From Croceibacterium selenioxidans (lineage in GTDB: Bacteria; Pseudomonadota; Alphaproteobacteria; Sphingomonadales; Sphingomonadaceae): a stretch of 64,000 nucleotides of DNA. Under the pieces are notes generated by a model, which was not told where the DNA came from, did no database searches, and saw nothing but the letters and a program-made list of their open reading frames with translations. Where the stretch lies: NCBI RefSeq assembly GCF_018599195.1, contig NZ_JAHFVK010000002.1, positions 558,001 to 622,000 of the forward strand. The letters run 5' to 3'. How positions within the stretch are numbered: position 1 is the first letter of the stretch; every line of letters starts with the position of its first letter. Of the stretch, positions 16,239 through 25,119 are shown one piece after another. Both the position numbers and the translations under genes were made by a program.

Positions 16239-18933
16239 GGGCAGCTTCCTTGGTTTCGCCGATGAGGCGCTGGATCGCGGGTTTGCATGAACCGCAGTTG
16301 GTTCCTGCCGACAGGGCCTTGCCGACAGCCTCGACGCTGACCAAGCTCTGGCTCGCGATTGCCTGGACAATCGTCTTCATCCCGACATCGAAGCACACGC
16401 AGACGATCGGCCCGCGGTCGGGCTGCGGGATCGCGGGACGTCCGGCGAGGAGTTCGACGGAGGACGGCGTCTCGTGGGCCGAGAGCTGGGTAATCAGCCA
16501 TTCCCGATCGGGCAGGCGGCCCGCCCGGCTGACGAACAGCGCCGCACTCAGCCGTCCGCCCTTGTCGAGCACCGCCGCCCGCCAACCGCCCCGCGCGCGG
16601 TCAAGGCTTTCGATGCGCTGGCCACCCGCGAGAAGGTTGCCGAGCTGGGCATCGGGATCGCCGCTTCCGGCCAGTTCGACCAGCCAGCCCTGCCCGACCC
16701 TGACCTTGGTGAAGTAATCCGCGCGAACCTGCTCGGGCACCTCGCGCGCGATCAGGAAGCCGCGCCATTCGACCGCCAGCTTCTCGATCCTGGCGGGGGT
16801 GGACTTGAAGCCGGGCTGGCCCGAATGCGGATCGACGAGGGGACGCGGCAGCAGGCCCGTGCGCCCTCCGCTCGACTGCCGGTCCGTCCAGTGGATCGGG
16901 GTGAAGATCTCGCCCTGGCGCTGGCCTTCACTAAGGGCCGCGCGGAACACGCTCTCGCCCTGCGGGGTTGCCACGCGAACCAGATCGCCGTCGCCGATCC
17001 CCTGCTCTTCGGCATCGCGGAAATGGATTTCGACCAGCGGCTCGCGACGATGCTGCGAGAGCCGGGGCGAGAGGCCAGTGCGCGTCATCGTGTGCCATTG
17101 GTCGCGATAGCGGCCGGTGTTGAGCGTGAGCGGCCACTTGGGGAGCCGTTCATCCAATACCCGCTGTTCGACCGCCACCAGGCGCGCCTTGCCATCCGGG
17201 GTCGAGAAGCGGCCTTCGGAAAACGGAGCGCCTCCCCAGCTCACCGGCTCCATCGCTTCGTATTCGCGATTGGTGATCGCGGCGTGGAAGCCGATGTCGA
17301 ACTTGCGCCGCCCCTCGTTGCGATAGGCCGAAAGGCGGGCATGCTCGCGATAGATATCGGCGGCGTTTTCGTAACCGAAGGCATCGCGCCAGCCCATGGC
17401 GCGGGCGACCTGTGTGACGATCCACCAGTCCGGCCTCGCCTCCCCCGGTGCGGCCATCAGAGCGCGCTGGCGGCTGATCAGGCGTTCGCTGTTGGTGACC
17501 GTGCCGTCCTTCTCGCCCCAGCCCACCGCGGGGAGCTTGACGTCGGCGAAGCGTGAGGTGTCGGTGTCGGCCATGCAATCGGACACGACGACGAACGGGC
17601 AGAGGGCCAGCGCCTCGCGCACTTGTGCGGCATCGGGCAACGAAACCGCCGGATTGGTCGCCATGACCCACAGCGCCTTTACGCGCCCCTCGCGGATCGA
17701 GCGGAACAGGTCGACCGCTTTGAGGCCGGGCTTGTCCGCTACGCGTGGCGCGGCCCAGAAGCGCTTAACTTCTGCGACGTTTTCGGGTGCGAAGTCACGG
17801 TGCGCCGCCAGCGTTGAGGCAAGGCCGCCGACCTCGCGTCCGCCCATCGCATTGGGCTGGCCGGTGATCGAGAACGGAGCCGCGCCGGGCTTGCCGATCC
17901 GCCCGGTGGCGAGGTGGACATTGACGATGGCATTGACCTGATCGGTCCCGCGGATGGACTGGTTGATGCCCTGGCTGAACAGAGTGACCGTACGCGGAGT
18001 TGCGGCGAAGAGTTCGAAGAAGCGCTTGAGATCGACCGGAGCGATGTCGCAGGTGCGGGCGGTGGACCACAGGTCGTTCCCTTCTCCCAGCGCGCTCCAG
18101 AAGCTGTCGGGGGTCGCGACGTGTTCGGCCAGGAAGGCTTCGTCCAGCACCCCCGCGTCGCGGCAATAGGCGAGCAGTCCGTTCATCAGCGCCACGTCGG
18201 TGCCGGGGCGCAGTTGCAGATGCAGGTCGGCCTCCTCGCACGTCTCGGTCCGGCGCGGGTCGATGACCACGACCTGGGTTCCTCGCAGAAGGCGGGCGGC
18301 CATGATCCGCTGGTAGACCACCGGATGGCACCACGCGGTGTTCGAACCGACCAGGACCACGAGATCGGCTTCGTCGATATCCTCGTAGGTCGCCGGGACG
18401 ACATCCTCGCCGAACGCCCGGGTGTAGCCCGCAACCGCGCTCGACATGCACAGGCGCGAGTTGGTGTCGATGTTGGCCGAGCCGATGAAGCCTTTCATCA
18501 GCTTGTTGGCCACATAGTAGTCCTCGGTCAGCAGCTGCCCGGAGACGTAGAAGGCCACGCTGTCGGGGCCGTGACGCTCGATGGTTTCGGCGAAAGTGCG
18601 GGCGACCTGGCGGATCGCCTTGTCCCAGCTGGCCCGCCGTCCCGTGATCTCCGGATAGAGCAGGCGCCCCTCGAGGCCAACCGTTTCGCCGAGGTGCGTA
18701 CCCTTGGAGCAGAGCTTGCCGCGGTTTGCCGGGTGCTCGGTGTCTCCGGCGATGGCGACCTCGCGCTCGCCGGTGACGGTGGCCTTAATTCCGCAGCCGA
18801 CACCGCAATAGGCGCAGGTGGTCTTGATCGCCCTCCCGCTTGCGGGAGGGGTTAGGGGTGGGTCAGAGGCGTTAGCGCGGGTCGCAACTGGCCCACCCCC
18901 AGCCCCTCCCGCCAGCGGGAGGGGAGTCTTCAC
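16231..18933 (-). CDS. nasA: Assimilatory nitrate reductase catalytic subunit
   Basis: This roughly 900-residue cytoplasmic molybdenum enzyme reduces nitrate to nitrite. An N-terminal [4Fe-4S] site (CAYCGVGCGI and a later KLCSKG) is followed by the Mo-bisMGD domains (NIDTNSRLCMSSAV, MGGREVGG). A BFD-like [2Fe-2S] domain is at the C-terminus (CVCFDVG, NCGSC) and probably accepts electrons. The best start is GTG 18933, overlapping the nirD stop as GTGA. Between this start and the first cluster, about 30 residues are encoded by a palindromic repeat. Such low-complexity residues are not normal for the family, so the mature N-terminus is unusual. Confidence 0.9.
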   Translation of the reverse strand: MKTPLPLAGGAGGGPVATRANASDPPLTPPASGRAIKTTCAYCGVGCGIKATVTGEREVAIAGDTEHPANRGKLCSKGTHLGETVGLEGRLLYPEITGRRASWDKAIRQVARTFAETIERHGPDSVAFYVSGQLLTEDYYVANKLMKGFIGSANIDTNSRLCMSSAVAGYTRAFGEDVVPATYEDIDEADLVVLVGSNTAWCHPVVYQRIMAARLLRGTQVVVIDPRRTETCEEADLHLQLRPGTDVALMNGLLAYCRDAGVLDEAFLAEHVATPDSFWSALGEGNDLWSTARTCDIAPVDLKRFFELFAATPRTVTLFSQGINQSIRGTDQVNAIVNVHLATGRIGKPGAAPFSITGQPNAMGGREVGGLASTLAAHRDFAPENVAEVKRFWAAPRVADKPGLKAVDLFRSIREGRVKALWVMATNPAVSLPDAAQVREALALCPFVVVSDCMADTDTSRFADVKLPAVGWGEKDGTVTNSERLISRQRALMAAPGEARPDWWIVTQVARAMGWRDAFGYENAADIYREHARLSAYRNEGRRKFDIGFHAAITNREYEAMEPVSWGGAPFSEGRFSTPDGKARLVAVEQRVLDERLPKWPLTLNTGRYRDQWHTMTRTGLSPRLSQHRREPLVEIHFRDAEEQGIGDGDLVRVATPQGESVFRAALSEGQRQGEIFTPIHWTDRQSSGGRTGLLPRPLVDPHSGQPGFKSTPARIEKLAVEWRGFLIAREVPEQVRADYFTKVRVGQGWLVELAGSGDPDAQLGNLLAGGQRIESLDRARGGWRAAVLDKGGRLSAALFVSRAGRLPDREWLITQLSAHETPSSVELLAGRPAIPQPDRGPIVCVCFDVGMKTIVQAIASQSLVSVEAVGKALSAGTNCGSCKPAIQRLIGETKEAAHA
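18831..18924. repeat. Palindromic repeat inserted in frame near the nasA 5' end
   Basis: Two inverted arms of about 34 bases (18831-18864 and 18890-18924) flank a 25-base loop. Each arm contains its own small hairpin of the form CCCTCCCGC-nn-GCGGGAGGG followed by GGGGTGGG. The element falls after the third codon of nasA and stays open in that frame. Half of a similar element is at 32426. Confidence 0.8.
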
Positions 18934-19286
18934 GCCGCCTTCCTCTGAGCCGGCGTAGGCGGCACTACCGCTTCTCGCAGCAGGTAAATCCGCCCCGCGT
19001 CTACCTTGACGGGGATCGTCGGCACGCAACCCTGGTCATCCCCCAGAGCCTCGCCGCTGCGCAGCGAGATGCGCCAGTTGTGCAGCGGGCATGTCACGCT
19101 GTCGCCATGAACGATGCCCTGGCTCAGCGGTCCCTGCTTGTGCGGGCACTTGTTGACGAGTGCGTAGAACTCGCCGCGCATCGTGTGGAAGACCGCGATC
19201 TCCTCGCCGCCGATCACCGGCAGCGTCGCCGCCATTCCCGGTTCGATCTGAGTTACCGGACCGATGTCGAGCCATTTGGCCTGCAT
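18930..19286 (-). CDS. nirD: Nitrite reductase small subunit (Rieske-type)
   Basis: This is a 118-residue partner of NirB with a Rieske fold. Both [2Fe-2S] ligand pairs are visible: NKCPHKQGP and VTCPLHNWRIS. ATG 19286 begins one base after the nirB stop, so the pair is tightly coupled. Its own stop overlaps the nasA GTG. It belongs to the cytoplasmic NAD(P)H nitrite reductase that makes ammonium. Confidence 0.92.
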   Translation of the reverse strand: MQAKWLDIGPVTQIEPGMAATLPVIGGEEIAVFHTMRGEFYALVNKCPHKQGPLSQGIVHGDSVTCPLHNWRISLRSGEALGDDQGCVPTIPVKVDAGRIYLLREAVVPPTPAQRKAA

Positions 19287-19287
19287 G

Positions 19288-21777
19288 TTACGCGTACTCC
19301 GTTTGCGCCGGGCGGACGGTGGCGAGGTGCTGGTGAAGATCGCTGCGATCGCCGCTTGCGCGTTTGGCCCAGGGATCGTCCTGCATGAACTTCTGTGAAT
19401 GGCGGAACCGTGCCGCCAGCCGTCTGACCGCGTCGGGATCGGCGAACATCTGCGCCTTGATCCACTCGAGCCCCTTGCGCTCCAGCCACGGGGCCGTGCG
19501 TTCGAGGTAGTGCGCATCCTCGCGATAGAGCTGGATGAAGGCGGCGCAGTGCTCCATCACCTCTTCCTCGGTGCTGACCTTGCACAGCAGGTCGGTGGCG
19601 CGCACCTTGATCCCGCCGTTACCGCCGACGTGCAGCTCGTAACCGCTGTCGACGCAGACCACGCCGAAGTCCTTGATCGTCGCTTCGGCGCAGTTGCGCG
19701 GGCAGCCGCTGACCGCGATCTTGAACTTGTGCGGCATCCAGCTGCCCCAGGTCATCTGCTCGATCTTGACCCCGAGGCCGGTCGAATCCTGAGTGCCGAA
19801 GCGGCACCACTCGCTGCCGACACAGGTCTTCACCGTGCGCAGCGACTTGCCGTAGGCGTGGCCCGAGACCATCCCGGCGGCGTTAAGGTCGGCCCAGACC
19901 GCGGGCAGGTCTTCCTTCTTGATGCCGAAGATGTCGAGCCGCTGGCCGCCGGTCACCTTGACCATCGGCGCATCGTACTTCTCGACCACGTCGGCAATCG
20001 CCCGCAGCTCGCGCGGGTTGGTCAGGCCGCCCCACATGCGGGGCACGACCGAGTAAGTTCCATCCTTCTGAATATTGGCGTGGAGCCGTTCGTTGACGAA
20101 GCGACTCTTCTGGTCGTCCTCGTACTCGCCGGGCCAGGCGCAGAGCAGGTAGTAGTTGAGCGCCGGACGGCACGAGGCGCAGCCGTCGGGCGTGGTCCAG
20201 TGCAGTTCCTGCATGACCTGCGGCATGGCGCGCAGCTCTTTTTCCACGATCAGGCGGCGGGCGTCATCGTGCGTGAAGCTGGTGCACTTGCACAGCGTCT
20301 TCGCCCCGGCTTGCACCTCGTCGCCGAGGGTGAGGGCCAGCAGGCTTTCGACAAGCCCGGTGCACGAACCGCAGCTGGCCGAGGCCTTGCACTGCGAGCG
20401 GACGGCGTCGAGGCTGCACGCCCCGGCCTGGATGGTTTCGACGACCTTGCCCTTGGATACGCCGTTGCAGCCGCAGATTTCTGCGTCGTCCGAAAGGGCG
20501 GCAACGGCGGCATTAGGGTCCGCGTTGGCACCCCCGCCCAGCGCGAACGCCTGGCCGAAGATCAGGCCGTCGCGGATCTCGGAGATGTCCTCGGCCTTCT
20601 TGAGCAGGTCGAAGTACCAGTTGCCATCGGCGGTATCGCCGTAGAGCACCGCGCCTACGATCCTGTCGTCCTTGACCACCACCCGCTTGTAGACCCCGCG
20701 GGCGGCGTCGCGCATGACGATGTCCTCGGCGCCGTCTCCGCCCGAGAAATCACCGGCCGAAAACACGTCGATTCCGGATACCTTAAGCTTGGTTGAGGTT
20801 ACCGATCCAAGGTAGCCGCTGGGGCTTCCGGTCAGGTGATCGGCGAGCGAGCGGCACATCTCCCACAGCGGCGCGACGAGGCCGTAGCAAAGTCCTCGGT
20901 GCTGCACGCATTCGCCGACCGCGAGCACGTTCGGGTCGGAAGTGACCATGTGGTCATCGACCATCACCCCGCGTTCGCAGTCGAGCCCGGCGGTCTTGGC
21001 AAGCCTGGTGGAAGGGCGAATGCCGACCGCCATGACCACGATGTCCGCCGCGATCTCCTGCCCGTCCTTCAGCCGCACTCCGGCGACATGGCCGTCCTTC
21101 TCGATGATCTCCTGCGTGTCCGCACCGGTCAGGATCGTCTGCCCGCGCCGTTCGAGCTCGGTCTTGAGCAACCACCCGGCGGCCTCGTCGAGCTGGCGCT
21201 CCATCAGCGTCGGCATCAGGTGGATCACGGTAACCTTCATGCCCCGCAGGCTGAGACCATGGGCCGCCTCGAGCCCGAGCAGTCCGCCGCCGATCACCAC
21301 GGCGTTGCCACCCTGTCCCGCCGCGGCGAGCATCTTGTCCACGTCATCGAGGTCGCGGAATGTGACCACGCCCGGCAGGTCGCGGCCAGGCACGGGGATG
21401 ATGAACGGATCGGAGCCCGTCGCAATCAGCAGCTTGTCGTAGGGCTCAACCCGGCCCGACCGGCTGACCACCGTCTGCCGCGTGCGATCGATGTGATCGA
21501 CAGGATCGCCGCTGACCAGCTCGATCGCGTTCTGGGCGTACCAGTCGGCGGTGTTGAGGACGATTTCCTCGAAGGTTTTCTCGCCGGCCAGCACCGGCGA
21601 TAGCATGATGCGGTTGTAATTCACGCGCGGCTCGGCGCCGAAGATGGTGATGTCGAACCTCTCGGGATCCCGGGCGAGAATCTCCTCGACCGCGCGGCAA
21701 CCGGCCATGCCGTTGCCGATCACGACCAATTTCTCCCTCAAGGCGCTGGCCTTGTCGAAGCTCGTGGGTGCGTTCAC
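19288..21777 (-). CDS. nirB: NAD(P)H nitrite reductase large subunit
   Basis: This 829-residue siroheme protein reduces nitrite to ammonium. The order is an FAD/NAD domain (VVIGNGMAGCRAVEEIL; GGGLLGLEAAHGLSLRG), a BFD-like cluster region (ICGCNGVSKG, SCGSCTGL), and the siroheme/[4Fe-4S] half-domains with cluster cysteines in TCVGSEWC and SGCPRNCAEA. The start is GTG 21777, preceded by GAAGGGG. It is the first gene of nirB-nirD-nasA-cobA. The leader upstream contains an attenuator described separately, so expression likely needs nitrate through NasS/NasT. Confidence 0.94.
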   Translation of the reverse strand: MNAPTSFDKASALREKLVVIGNGMAGCRAVEEILARDPERFDITIFGAEPRVNYNRIMLSPVLAGEKTFEEIVLNTADWYAQNAIELVSGDPVDHIDRTRQTVVSRSGRVEPYDKLLIATGSDPFIIPVPGRDLPGVVTFRDLDDVDKMLAAAGQGGNAVVIGGGLLGLEAAHGLSLRGMKVTVIHLMPTLMERQLDEAAGWLLKTELERRGQTILTGADTQEIIEKDGHVAGVRLKDGQEIAADIVVMAVGIRPSTRLAKTAGLDCERGVMVDDHMVTSDPNVLAVGECVQHRGLCYGLVAPLWEMCRSLADHLTGSPSGYLGSVTSTKLKVSGIDVFSAGDFSGGDGAEDIVMRDAARGVYKRVVVKDDRIVGAVLYGDTADGNWYFDLLKKAEDISEIRDGLIFGQAFALGGGANADPNAAVAALSDDAEICGCNGVSKGKVVETIQAGACSLDAVRSQCKASASCGSCTGLVESLLALTLGDEVQAGAKTLCKCTSFTHDDARRLIVEKELRAMPQVMQELHWTTPDGCASCRPALNYYLLCAWPGEYEDDQKSRFVNERLHANIQKDGTYSVVPRMWGGLTNPRELRAIADVVEKYDAPMVKVTGGQRLDIFGIKKEDLPAVWADLNAAGMVSGHAYGKSLRTVKTCVGSEWCRFGTQDSTGLGVKIEQMTWGSWMPHKFKIAVSGCPRNCAEATIKDFGVVCVDSGYELHVGGNGGIKVRATDLLCKVSTEEEVMEHCAAFIQLYREDAHYLERTAPWLERKGLEWIKAQMFADPDAVRRLAARFRHSQKFMQDDPWAKRASGDRSDLHQHLATVRPAQTEYA

Positions 21778-21809
21778 TCGTCAGACCCCTTCGGACCGAT
21801 CGCGCACGC

Positions 21810-21852
21810 AAAAAAAGCCGCCAAGTCGTGCCCTTCCGGGGAGACTGGCGGC
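21810..21852 (-). terminator. Intrinsic terminator in the nirB leader (attenuator)
   Basis: On the minus strand GCCGCCA pairs with TGGCGGC and is followed at once by seven T residues. It ends 32 bases before the nirB GTG, so it must be bypassed for nir expression. This fits an attenuation switch and not the end of a gene. Confidence 0.85.
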
Positions 21853-21913
21853 GCCATTGCCACGCGATGTTGATTTGGAGCGGTTCGGCCTGGTTTCGTC
21901 CGTCAGTGGACGA
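21810..21913 (-). promoter_or_regulatory. Putative NasT (ANTAR) antitermination leader of the nir operon
   Basis: Read on the minus strand, hairpin 1 (21913-21896) is a six-base stem TCGTCC/GGACGA with hexaloop ACTGAC. Hairpin 2 (21863-21848) is GTGGC/GCCGC with hexaloop AATGGC. Both loops have A at position 1 and G at position 4, the known ANTAR recognition rule. The 3' strand of hairpin 2 is also the 5' arm of the following terminator, so the two structures exclude each other. The nasT gene is 6 kb away. Confidence 0.8.
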
Positions 21914-21970
21914 GGCCGGTTCCGCTTGAGCTAAGGCTTACCTGATTCGCGCAATCTCGGGCAAGCGATT

Positions 21971-21990
21971 TTTGCACTGCAGCATAAAAT
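21971..21990. promoter_or_regulatory. TGC-rich dyad at the head of the nir leader
   Basis: TTTGCACTGCAGCATAAAAT lies where the nir promoter is expected. A related word is at 26627 (porin leader), 28444 (upstream of nasT) and 55541 (upstream of the GT4 gene). It could be a promoter element or a regulator site; nothing decides this from sequence alone. Confidence 0.35.
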
Positions 21991-22102
21991 CCTCTCTTTC
22001 GCGCAGCGATGGGGAGGAGGACCTCCGCCGCAGGCGGTGGCGGAGGGGCTGGCGCCCCTCCGCCACCGCCTCTTCCCCATGAGCTTCGCTCACAGGGAGG
22101 AT
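21989..22102. repeat. Large imperfect palindrome (ATCCTC family)
   Basis: The 114-base element begins ATCCTCTC and ends GGGAGGAT, with inner arms GGCGGTGGCGGAGGGG and CCCCTCCGCCACCGCC. It fills the gap between the narK 3' end and the nir leader. The same design is at 32277 and single arms are at 1974 and 39091. It may also terminate narK transcription. Confidence 0.75.
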
Positions 22103-22115
22103 CGGTACGCCCTCC

Positions 22116-23324
22116 TCAGATACGGGCACCCTGGAGGGCCGCCCCCCAAGTCGTCCGCCAGCGGCCCTTTACTGCGGTAAGCCCCGCCAGCGCCACCAGC
22201 GACAAGCCGGCGAAGATCAGGAACCCCGCGGATGAGCTGCCAGTGAGCTTCTGGGCAAACCCAAGCGACGAAGCGAGGTAGAACCCGCCGACTCCGCCAG
22301 CAAAGCCAACCAGGCCGGTCATCACCCCGATCTCGTTGCGGAACCGCTGCGGTACGAGCTGGAACACCGCGCCATTGCCGATGCCCAGCGTGCCCATGAC
22401 CACCACGAACAGAGCGAGGGCGAGCGGCAGCGTGGCCGGATGCGTACTGATCACCGCCAGCACGATAGCCGCGACGATGTAGACCACCGTCAGCGTCCTG
22501 ATACCGCCGAAGCGATCGGCCAGCGCGCCGCCGAAAGGACGCACGAGGGAGCCGGTGAACACGCAGGCGGCCGTGCAGTATCCGGCAATGACCGGGCTCA
22601 GCCCGAAGTTGTCGGTGAACCAGATCGACAGCGAGTTGGACAGGCCGACGAAGCCGCCGAAGGTCACGCCGTAGAACAGCATGAACCACCAGGCGTCCTT
22701 GTCCTTGAGCACTTCGCCATAGGCCGCGAGCGGTTTGGGCGCGGGCTGGTCGGGGCTGTCCTTGGCGAGGACGAGGTAGACCACGAAGATTGCCGCGAGC
22801 GGGATCACCGCGAGGCCGAGTACCGCGTTCCACCCGAACAGCTTGGCCAGACCCGGGGCGAAGAGCGCGGCGAGGACTGTGCCCGAGTTGCCCATCCCGG
22901 CCAGACCCATGGCCTTGCCCTGATGCTCGGGCGGGTACCACCGGCTGGCGAGCGGCAAGGCCACGGCAAAGCTCGCCCCGGCAAAGCCTAGCAGCACGCC
23001 AAGCACCAGCGTTCCGGCAAAGCTGTCGATGCCGAACCACCAGCCGATCAGGAGGCCGACGATCACGATCAGCTGGTTGAGGGTGCCGGTCTTCTTGGGG
23101 CCGATACTGTCGACCAGTAGGCCATTGACGATCCTCAGCACCGCTCCGGCCAAGGTCGGCACCGCGACCATCAGGCCCTTCTGCGCGGGATCGAGCCCAA
23201 GCTCGCCCGAGATGATCGGGGCCAGCGGTCCAAGCATGACCCAGACCATGAAAGAGACGTCGAAATAGAGAAACGCTGCGAGCAGGGTGGGTCTGTGACC
23301 CGACTGCCAAAAGCTCTTGGTCAT
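22116..23324 (-). CDS. NarK/NasA-type nitrate/nitrite MFS transporter
   Basis: This is a 402-residue, 12-helix inner-membrane protein of the nitrate/nitrite porter family. The family signature with small residues is seen in GLAGMGNSGTVLAALFAPG and again in GFAGGVGGFYLASSLGFA; FGGFVGLSNSLS is also typical. It would import nitrate for NasA. The gene is divergent from the PP2C-kinase gene and shares a 92-base promoter region with it. It lacks an attenuator of the kind before nirB. Confidence 0.9.
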   Translation of the reverse strand: MTKSFWQSGHRPTLLAAFLYFDVSFMVWVMLGPLAPIISGELGLDPAQKGLMVAVPTLAGAVLRIVNGLLVDSIGPKKTGTLNQLIVIVGLLIGWWFGIDSFAGTLVLGVLLGFAGASFAVALPLASRWYPPEHQGKAMGLAGMGNSGTVLAALFAPGLAKLFGWNAVLGLAVIPLAAIFVVYLVLAKDSPDQPAPKPLAAYGEVLKDKDAWWFMLFYGVTFGGFVGLSNSLSIWFTDNFGLSPVIAGYCTAACVFTGSLVRPFGGALADRFGGIRTLTVVYIVAAIVLAVISTHPATLPLALALFVVVMGTLGIGNGAVFQLVPQRFRNEIGVMTGLVGFAGGVGGFYLASSLGFAQKLTGSSSAGFLIFAGLSLVALAGLTAVKGRWRTTWGAALQGARI

Positions 23325-23416
23325 GCTGCACTCCTTACCGGGCTTGACGCAAAGTAACAGGGACTGGTTTCCTCACGTGCGGGCGCATGGCGCGTCACGC
23401 GAGGGGTTGAGAACTG

Positions 23417-25114
23417 ATGCGGTTTGCGGGCGAACTGGTGTTGGCGGCGGGCTTCGCGACAGCGACGGGCCCGCGCGACGACAACCAGGACTTCGGCGGC
23501 ATCCACCTCGGCACCGCGCTCGAACGCGTGCGCCATGGCGTGATCGCCGCAGTCGCCGACGGGGTCAGCGGCGGAGCGCAAGGCCGCACGGCAGCAGAAC
23601 TCGCGGTGCGGGCGTTGATCGAGGGCTTCTATGCGGTGCCCGACACGCTCGGGCCGGCGCGCGGAATGCAGATTCCGCTCGCCGCCTACAACCGCTGGCT
23701 GCACACCCAGGCGCGCGGTTCGGCCATGACCAACAGCGGCACGACGCTGACCGCGATCGCCCTGCGTGGCAGGCGCGCGCATCTGGTGCATGCGGGGGAC
23801 AGCCGAGCCTGGCGCTATTCCGGTGGACGGCTCAGCTGCCTCACGACCGACCACGTCCGGCCCGAGCCCGACTTGCGCCACGTGCTGATCCGCGCCGTGG
23901 GCATGGAGCCCGAACTGCGGCTCGACCACATGACGCTGGAACTGGCGGAGCGCGACCGCCTCTTGCTGACGACCGACGGCGTGCACGGTGCCCTCTCGCC
24001 CACCCGTATCGCCGCGCTGCTCGCCCGCGAGACTTCCGCCGAAGCCACCGCCGACGAGATCGTCGAAGCCGCCCTGGCTGCCGGAACCAAGGACAACGCG
24101 ACCGCGCTGGTGATCGATGTCGTGCGCCTGCCCGAGCCCGACCACGACGGGATCCTCGCCGGGCTTTCGAGCCTTCCTGCGATCGAGCCGCTCGCGCCCG
24201 GCACCAGCATCGACGGATTCCGCGTGGAACGCGTGCTGAGCGAAGGGCGGTACGCGATCCTGCTGGCAGCGGTCGACACCGAGGACGGCAGCAAGGTCGT
24301 GCTCAAGTTCCCGCGCCCCAATGCCCTGAGTTCGCGCTCCGCCCGCCTGGCCTTCGCACGCGAGTTGCTCCTGGCCCAGCGCGTGTCGAGCCCGTTCGTC
24401 ATCGCCGCACACCCGATCCGCCCCGACCGCCAGACCGCGCTCTATTGCGTCCAGCCACTGCTGGAAGGCGAAACCATGGCCAAGAGGCTCGAAAGCCGCG
24501 GCCTCCCGCCCCTGCAGGAAGCGCTCGATCAGGCGATCAGCCTGACCCGCGCGGTCGCCGCGCTGCACCGGCTCGAAGTGGTCCACCGCGACATCAAGCC
24601 CGAGAACGTCATGCTGACCGTCAAGGGCGGGCTGAAGCTGATCGACCTGGGCGTCGCGCGCCTGCCGAAGGTCGAGGATTTCCACGGCGACGAGATCCCC
24701 GGCACTCCCGGCTTCATGGCCCCCGAGCAGTTCGACGGGAACGCCGGAGACGCGCTGACCGACCAATTCGCGCTCGGCGTCACCCTCTATCGCTGGCTCA
24801 CCGGCGAATGGCCCTTCGGCGAACAGGAGGCCTTCCAGCGCCCTCGCTTCGGACGGCCCGTGCCGCCCTCTCGTCATCGGCCCGAGATCCCGAGCTGGCT
24901 CGACGACGCCATCCTCACCGCGATCCAGCCCGACCCGGGGGCGCGCTTCAACGACGTGGTCGAATTGCTGCAGTCGCTCGAAGGCGGCGGCCCGCAACTC
25001 AAGCTCGCCGCCTTGCGCGGACGCCCGTTGATCGAACGCGACCCGGTGCGTTTCTGGCAGATCGTCAGCGGGCTGCTGGCGGCGGCGCTGATCGCCTCGC
25101 TCTTGCTGGGCTGA
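23417..25114 (+). CDS. Bifunctional PP2C phosphatase / Ser-Thr protein kinase, tail-anchored
   Basis: This 565-residue protein joins two opposing signalling domains. Residues about 1-240 are a PP2C phosphatase with metal-site motifs GPRDDNQDFGG, VADGVSGG, VHAGDSRAW, LTTDGVHG and GTKDNATA. Residues about 265-530 are a protein kinase with lysine in VVLKFPRP, catalytic loop VVHRDIKPENVML, DLG in place of DFG, and GTPGFMAPEQF. A single C-terminal membrane helix (IVSGLLAAALIASLLLG) anchors it. Fusions of this kind recur beside nitrate assimilation genes in proteobacteria, but the target is not established. Its 3' end converges on the porin gene with a five-base gap. Confidence 0.9.
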   Translation: MRFAGELVLAAGFATATGPRDDNQDFGGIHLGTALERVRHGVIAAVADGVSGGAQGRTAAELAVRALIEGFYAVPDTLGPARGMQIPLAAYNRWLHTQARGSAMTNSGTTLTAIALRGRRAHLVHAGDSRAWRYSGGRLSCLTTDHVRPEPDLRHVLIRAVGMEPELRLDHMTLELAERDRLLLTTDGVHGALSPTRIAALLARETSAEATADEIVEAALAAGTKDNATALVIDVVRLPEPDHDGILAGLSSLPAIEPLAPGTSIDGFRVERVLSEGRYAILLAAVDTEDGSKVVLKFPRPNALSSRSARLAFARELLLAQRVSSPFVIAAHPIRPDRQTALYCVQPLLEGETMAKRLESRGLPPLQEALDQAISLTRAVAALHRLEVVHRDIKPENVMLTVKGGLKLIDLGVARLPKVEDFHGDEIPGTPGFMAPEQFDGNAGDALTDQFALGVTLYRWLTGEWPFGEQEAFQRPRFGRPVPPSRHRPEIPSWLDDAILTAIQPDPGARFNDVVELLQSLEGGGPQLKLAALRGRPLIERDPVRFWQIVSGLLAAALIASLLLG

Positions 25115-25119
25115 GCGCA

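Noticed and set aside
18934-19029. Longer nasA start upstream of 18933
   Set aside because: It would overlap nirD by many codons with no ribosome site; the GTG overlapping the nirD stop fits operon spacing.
21955-21985. A sigma-54 promoter for the nir operon
   Set aside because: I looked for GG-N10-GC in the TGCAGTGCAAAAATCGCTTGC region on the minus strand; the GG is not at the required distance from GC.
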